A stretch of DNA of 64,000 bases, from positions 15,136-79,135 of the forward strand of contig JAZLBL010000009.1 in the NCBI GenBank assembly GCA_045613685.1, read 5' to 3'. Both the position numbers and the translations under genes were made by a program. The stretch's first letter is position 1; each line of letters opens with the position of its first letter. The notes under the pieces were generated by a model. The model was not told the DNA's origin and did no database searches. It saw only the letters and a list, made by a program, of their open reading frames with translations. Shown piece after piece: positions 60,292-64,000 of the stretch. The stretch is from Fimenecus sp045613685 (GTDB taxonomy: Bacteria; Bacillota; Clostridia; Oscillospirales; Acutalibacteraceae).

Positions 60292-60593
60292 TTATCCTTT
60301 CTTTACCTTATCACTTATAGATGTTATAACTTTTCTAATTAAAACTTCCAGATAATACAATAACGATGCCACAATTAGAATCAATAATACAACTGTTACA
60401 AGATTCAACGGAAAAGCGATTTTTTGAAACCAAGCTTAATATTGTACAGCAAATATCCTGATACCGCAAAGAAGATTATATTACCTAATAATCCACCACT
60501 TGCCAAAGCACTGATTGGCCAAATATCACTGAAATGAGAGTTTGTGATCAATGCAGTTGCAATTAATTTTAAATAATTGATAAATGCAATCAT
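60292..60593 (-). pseudogene. Acyltransferase-3 remnant with internal deletion
   Basis: An N-terminal piece (60405-60593, 62 residues) has the O-acyltransferase start: FINYLKLIATALITNSHFSDIWPISAL, then NIIFFAVSGYLLYNI. It stops at 60405. In another frame the sequence goes on as IAFPLNLVTVVLLILIV and SLLYYLEVLIRKV, ending at TAA (60292-60294), which is the last membrane helix and tail of the same family. The roughly 250 central residues are missing, so the gene is broken by deletion and frame change. Confidence 0.75.
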
Positions 60594-60617
60594 ATTGTAT
60601 GCCCCTGTTCATCTTTC

Positions 60618-61241
60618 TTACTTCTTGGTTACTGTCTCTTTCTCAACCTCACTTGAAACATCATCTTCATTGCCTTCGTTAGTAAGAACTGACTTTATTG
60701 TCATAAAGAAGATTTTCAAGTCAAGTGCGAATGAAAGATTGTCTACATAGTAATTATCATAAGCAAATCTTGCTTCGATTGTATTTGTTTTTCTGCCGTG
60801 TACTGCAGCCCAACCAGTAACACCAGGAAGAACATCAAATCTTTTTAATTCTTCGTCTGTATACTCTTCCCAATTCTTTGGATAATATGTAAGAACTGGT
60901 CGTGGACCAATTAAAGACATTTCACCTTTTAAGATATTGATTAACTGTGGTAATTCATCAATACTTGTTGCTCTTATAAACTTACCGATTGGAGTAACTC
61001 GAGCATCTCCCTTTGTACAGAATACTCCACCCTCTTGCTGTTCTGCACCAACACACATTGAGCGGAATTTATACATGTCGTATACCTTTCCGTCTTTACC
61101 AACTCGTTGCTGAACAAAAATTGCAGGTCCCGGTGATGTAACCTTAACAATGATTGCTACAATTAACATAATAGGCCACAGTAATAAAAGTGCACCCAAA
61201 GAAATCAACAAATCTAACACTCTTTTAACTAACTTATACAT
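60618..61241 (-). CDS. Initiating phosphoglycosyltransferase (locus 2)
   Basis: A 207-residue sugar transferase: one N-terminal hydrophobic segment (LLISLGALLLLWPIMLIVAIIV), SPGPAIFVQQRVG, the catalytic TSIDELPQLINILKGEMSLIGPRP and GVTGWAAVHGRKTN. It starts the lipid-linked repeat of locus 2. The C-terminal tail is acidic then Lys-rich. The ATG at 61241 follows AAGGG. First gene of the 17-kb operon. Confidence 0.94.
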   Translation of the reverse strand: MYKLVKRVLDLLISLGALLLLWPIMLIVAIIVKVTSPGPAIFVQQRVGKDGKVYDMYKFRSMCVGAEQQEGGVFCTKGDARVTPIGKFIRATSIDELPQLINILKGEMSLIGPRPVLTYYPKNWEEYTDEELKRFDVLPGVTGWAAVHGRKTNTIEARFAYDNYYVDNLSFALDLKIFFMTIKSVLTNEGNEDDVSSEVEKETVTKK

Positions 61242-61328
61242 AAACTTAACCCTTCTGACACTACAGTGATTTTTACACATCTTTACTTTAAAATTTACAA
61301 AATCGTCACACTACTCCATATTTAAGAC

Positions 61329-61358
61329 ATTATACTTCATATAGTATATAAATGTCAA
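61329..61358 (-). promoter_or_regulatory. Promoter of exopolysaccharide locus 2
   Basis: Minus-strand perfect TTGACA (61353-61358), 18 bp, perfect TATAAT (61329-61334), about 90 bp before the sugar transferase start. It is the only convincing promoter seen for the locus. Confidence 0.75.
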
Positions 61359-61635
61359 TGAAAAACGCTTGTTTTTTTTATTATCTGTTCAAGAAAAATT
61401 AAGCATTTTTTATTAACAAATATTGACATGTGAATATAGAGAAATTTGCACAAAAAAATCTCTAATTTTTTACTATTTTTTGTCTGCATATCCTATGTTT
61501 TTCATTGACTTTTGGGGATAATTTATTATATAATAATGTGTAATTTTTAATATTCGGCAAATAGGTGCTTTTTTAGGGCTTATTTGCGTGGTCTGTTGAA
61601 ATTTACTTTGTATTTTTTATATTGGAGAGATATAT
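61359..61635. other. Intergenic region between locus 2 and the CofE-like gene
   Basis: AT-rich, with divergent promoters at each side. The plus-strand leader after 61540 can form a hairpin with arms GCAAATA (61558-61564) and TATTTGC (61581-61587). No gene was seen. Confidence 0.5.
61505..61534 (+). promoter_or_regulatory. Promoter of the CofE-like/guaA operon
   Basis: TTGACT (61505-61510), 18 bp, perfect TATAAT (61529-61534), about 100 bp before the start codon. Confidence 0.7.
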
Positions 61636-62826
61636 ATGGAAAGAAAAGTAGGTACAGTTTCAAGAGGTATTCGTTGTCCTATCATCAGAGAAGGTGATAA
61701 CCTTGTTGATATCGCTGTTACAAGCGTACTTGAAGCAGCAGAAAGCGAAGGATTCCCTATGCGTGACAGAGACGTTGTTTCTCTCACAGAATCAATCGTA
61801 GCTCGTGCACAAGGCAACTATGCATCAGTTGATGATATTGCAGCAGACGTTAAAGCAAAACTCGGTGGTGGCACAATCGGTGTTATTTTCCCAATCTTGT
61901 CAAGAAACCGTTTTGCAATCTGTCTTCGTGGTATTGCTAAAGGTGCAAAGAAAGTTGTTCTTATGCTTAGCTACCCAAGTGACGAAGTTGGTAATGCGCT
62001 TGTTACTTATGACCAGATTGACGAAGCAGGAATCAACCCTTATTCAGATGTTCTTGATGAAGCAAAATACAGAGAACTTTTTGGTGAAAACAAGCACGAA
62101 TTCACAGGTGTTGACTATGTAGCATACTACTCAGATATTATCAGAGAAGCAGGCGCAGAAGTTGAAATCATCTTTGCAAATCAACCAAAGACTATTCTTA
62201 ACTATACAGACTGTGTTCTCACTTGCGACATTCACACAAGAGCGCGCACAAAGAGAATTCTCAAAGCTGCAGGTGCTAAGGTTGTTTGTGGTATGGATGA
62301 TATTCTTAACACATCAATCAATGGTAGCGGTTGCAACGAAAAATATGGTCTTCTTGGTTCAAACAAATCAACAGAAGATACAATCAAGCTCTTCCCAAGA
62401 GATTGTCAGGGACTTGTTGAAGATATTCAGGCAGAGTTCTTAAAGAGAACTGGTAAGCACATTGAAGTTATGGTTTATGGCGACGGCGCATTTAAAGACC
62501 CACAGGGTAAAATTTGGGAACTTGCTGACCCAGTTGTATCCCCTGCTCATACTGCAGGTCTTATCGGTACACCTAACGAATTAAAGCTTAAATATCTTGC
62601 TGACAATGATTTCAAAGGTCTTTCAGGTGCTGAACTTAAAGAAGCAATTTCAAAGAGCATTAAAGCAAAACAGGATAACCTTGTTGGTAATATGGCTTCT
62701 CAGGGTACAACTCCTCGTCAACTTACTGACCTTATCGGTTCACTTTGTGACTTAACCAGTGGTTCAGGTGACAAGGGTACTCCAATCATTCTCGTTCAGG
62801 GATATTTCGATAACTATACAGACTAA
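61636..62826 (+). CDS. Coenzyme F420-0:L-glutamate ligase-like (CofE-like) protein
   Basis: A 396-residue protein with the CofE fold: RCPIIREGDNLVDIAV, the DVVSLTESIVARAQGNY block and LTCDIHTRARTKRI. True CofE ligates glutamate to coenzyme F420, a cofactor not expected in this bacterium. The protein is also longer than CofE and carries extra segments, so it is best seen as a Firmicute branch with unknown substrate, possibly an amide-forming ligase. It lies 25 bp upstream of guaA and probably shares its transcript. Confidence 0.78.
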   Translation: MERKVGTVSRGIRCPIIREGDNLVDIAVTSVLEAAESEGFPMRDRDVVSLTESIVARAQGNYASVDDIAADVKAKLGGGTIGVIFPILSRNRFAICLRGIAKGAKKVVLMLSYPSDEVGNALVTYDQIDEAGINPYSDVLDEAKYRELFGENKHEFTGVDYVAYYSDIIREAGAEVEIIFANQPKTILNYTDCVLTCDIHTRARTKRILKAAGAKVVCGMDDILNTSINGSGCNEKYGLLGSNKSTEDTIKLFPRDCQGLVEDIQAEFLKRTGKHIEVMVYGDGAFKDPQGKIWELADPVVSPAHTAGLIGTPNELKLKYLADNDFKGLSGAELKEAISKSIKAKQDNLVGNMASQGTTPRQLTDLIGSLCDLTSGSGDKGTPIILVQGYFDNYTD

Positions 62827-62851
62827 TTTAATATAAATGGAGGAATTCAAA

Positions 62852-63853
62852 ATGGATAGCAATGTTAGACCCGAATCAATGGAAAGAATTACCACCAAAG
62901 CGTTAGCAGATGCTTTTATTGACGAACAGGTTAAGGCTGTTCGCGAGCAGGTTGGCGACAAAAAAGTTCTTCTCGCACTCTCCGGCGGTGTTGACTCATC
63001 AGTTGTTGCTGCTCTTCTTATCAAAGCAATCGGCAAACAGTTAGTTTGTGTTCACGTTAATCACGGTCTTATGAGAAAGAACGAAAGTGAAAATGTTGTT
63101 GAAGTTTTCGGCAAAGAACTTGACGCAAACCTTATTTATGTTGATGCTACTGACCGTTTTCTTAATCTTCTTGCAGGTGTATCAGAACCCGAAAAGAAGA
63201 GAAAGATTATCGGTGCAGAATTTATAAACGTATTCGCTGACGAAGCTAGAAAACTTGAAGGCGTAGAGTTCCTTGCGCAAGGTACAATCTACCCTGACAT
63301 TCTTGAAAGTTTCAAACAAGCAGAAGGCAAAAAAGCTGTTAAATCTCACCACAATGTTGGTGGACTTCCTGAAGACCTTAACTTCGAACTTGTTGAGCCA
63401 ATCAAGCTTCTTTTTAAAGATGAAGTTCGTGTAGTTGGTGAAGCTCTTGGTCTTCCACACGCTATGGTTTATCGTCAACCATTCCCAGGTCCTGGTCTCG
63501 GTGTTCGTTGCCTTGGTGCAATCACACGTGACAGACTCGAAGCTCTTCGTGAAGCAGATGCAATTCTCCGTGAAGAATTCGACAACTGTGGACTTGCAGA
63601 AAAAGTATGGCAGTATTTTATCGCAGTACCTGATGTTAAGAGTGTTGGCGTTAAGGACGAAAGCCGTTATGAAGGTTGGCCTGCAATCATCCGCGCAGTT
63701 AACACAAAGGACGCTATGAGCGCTACAATCGAAGAAATTCCTTATGCAGTACTTCATAAGATTACTGACAGAATTACACATGGGGTTGACGGCATCAACC
63801 GTGTACTCTATGACCTTACTCCAAAGCCAATCGGCACTATTGAGTGGGAATAA
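62852..63853 (+). CDS. guaA: GMP synthase, ATP-pyrophosphatase subunit only
   Basis: A 333-residue protein comparable to the C-terminal part of GuaA. VLLALSGGVDSSVVAALL (about residues 40-57) is the PP-loop; GTIYPDILES, PIKLLFKDEVR and QPFPGPGLGVRCLG are GMP-synthase signatures; the end IGTIEWE matches the family. The usual N-terminal glutamine amidotransferase domain is absent, as in archaeal two-subunit enzymes. The ATG at 62852 has GGAGG upstream. A separate glutaminase subunit, or use of free ammonia, must be assumed. Confidence 0.93.
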   Translation: MDSNVRPESMERITTKALADAFIDEQVKAVREQVGDKKVLLALSGGVDSSVVAALLIKAIGKQLVCVHVNHGLMRKNESENVVEVFGKELDANLIYVDATDRFLNLLAGVSEPEKKRKIIGAEFINVFADEARKLEGVEFLAQGTIYPDILESFKQAEGKKAVKSHHNVGGLPEDLNFELVEPIKLLFKDEVRVVGEALGLPHAMVYRQPFPGPGLGVRCLGAITRDRLEALREADAILREEFDNCGLAEKVWQYFIAVPDVKSVGVKDESRYEGWPAIIRAVNTKDAMSATIEEIPYAVLHKITDRITHGVDGINRVLYDLTPKPIGTIEWE

Positions 63854-63971
63854 TCAACGATATTTTAGGGCAATCCCATTTATCTTCAAAAAGGCAAATT
63901 CGTTTATCCTCTAAACCGCTGACTGACTGCTGAATTAGAGGTAAAAGAAAAACTTAAAACTCGAAAAAATT

Positions 63972-64000
63972 ATGACCTTGCATTTTCTATGCAAGGTCTT
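63972..64000 (+). terminator. Probable terminator after guaA, cut by the window edge
   Basis: GACCTTGCA-ttttcta-TGCAAGGTC, with T at the edge. A second hairpin CCTCTAA/TTAGAGG (63917-63942) precedes it. Confidence 0.6.

Noticed and set aside
1..64000. CRISPR arrays, tRNA and rRNA genes, prophage or transposase genes
   Set aside because: No repeat-spacer pattern, cloverleaf with CCA-type end, rRNA segment or transposase/integrase motif was found on reading both strands.

Overview
The window looks like a chromosomal segment of a low-GC, endospore-lineage Clostridia bacterium, plausibly Oscillospiraceae/Ruminococcaceae-like. The evidence is a Spo0A, a CIRCE-controlled groES-groEL operon, a cysteine T-box leader, a LexA-type box before recA, sigma-A-like promoters (TTGACA, 17 bp, TATAAT) and AGGAGG ribosome binding sites. 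The genus is an inference. No rRNA, tRNA, CRISPR array, prophage or intact insertion sequence was seen.

Layout: 0-6.1 kb carries a partial membrane transporter, a HAD phosphatase with mntP, spo0A, and a fusion protein/permease pair of a MacAB-like exporter without its ATPase. 6.2-12.5 kb holds a small lipoprotein, cysE-cysS behind a T-box, the recA-recX-rimO operon and rpmB. 12.5-23 kb holds a possible small RNA, a DUF2975/XRE/DUF4173 membrane module, a GH18 lipoprotein, groESL, an orphan MazF, a lipoprotein, the NAD(P)HX repair enzyme and a G5/3D-domain cell-wall protein. 23.4-34.2 kb is exopolysaccharide locus 1. 34.4-44.6 kb is housekeeping: rpsI-rplM with a duplicated rpsI 3' end, a TtcA-like enzyme, a DUF975-phosphoglycerate mutase fusion, metY-like, upp, DUF523, an NCS2 permease behind a probable riboswitch, and a nucleotidyltransferase/S26-peptidase pair. 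44.6-61.3 kb is exopolysaccharide locus 2, about 17 kb, with one visible promoter at the start and a strong terminator at the end. The window ends with a CofE-like protein and an ATP-pyrophosphatase-only GMP synthetase.

The two glycan loci each carry an initiating phosphoglycosyltransferase, a flippase and a Wzy-like polymerase, so they could make two separate repeat-unit polymers. Locus 2 encodes enzymes expected to make UDP-GlcNAcA/UDP-GalNAcA. It also has a cytidylyltransferase, LicD, a split transketolase, an aldo/keto reductase, a PP-loop asparagine-synthase-like enzyme and a sulfatase-fold protein, which together suggest an unusual CDP-activated decoration.

The observations most worth following are: the unexplained antiterminator/terminator leader of the NCS2 permease; the in-frame DUF975-ApgM fusion; the 18-bp direct repeat and duplicated terminator at the rpsI 3' end; a degenerate Spo0A receiver domain together with a perfect palindrome on the spo0A promoter; and the glycan-modification gene set of locus 2.
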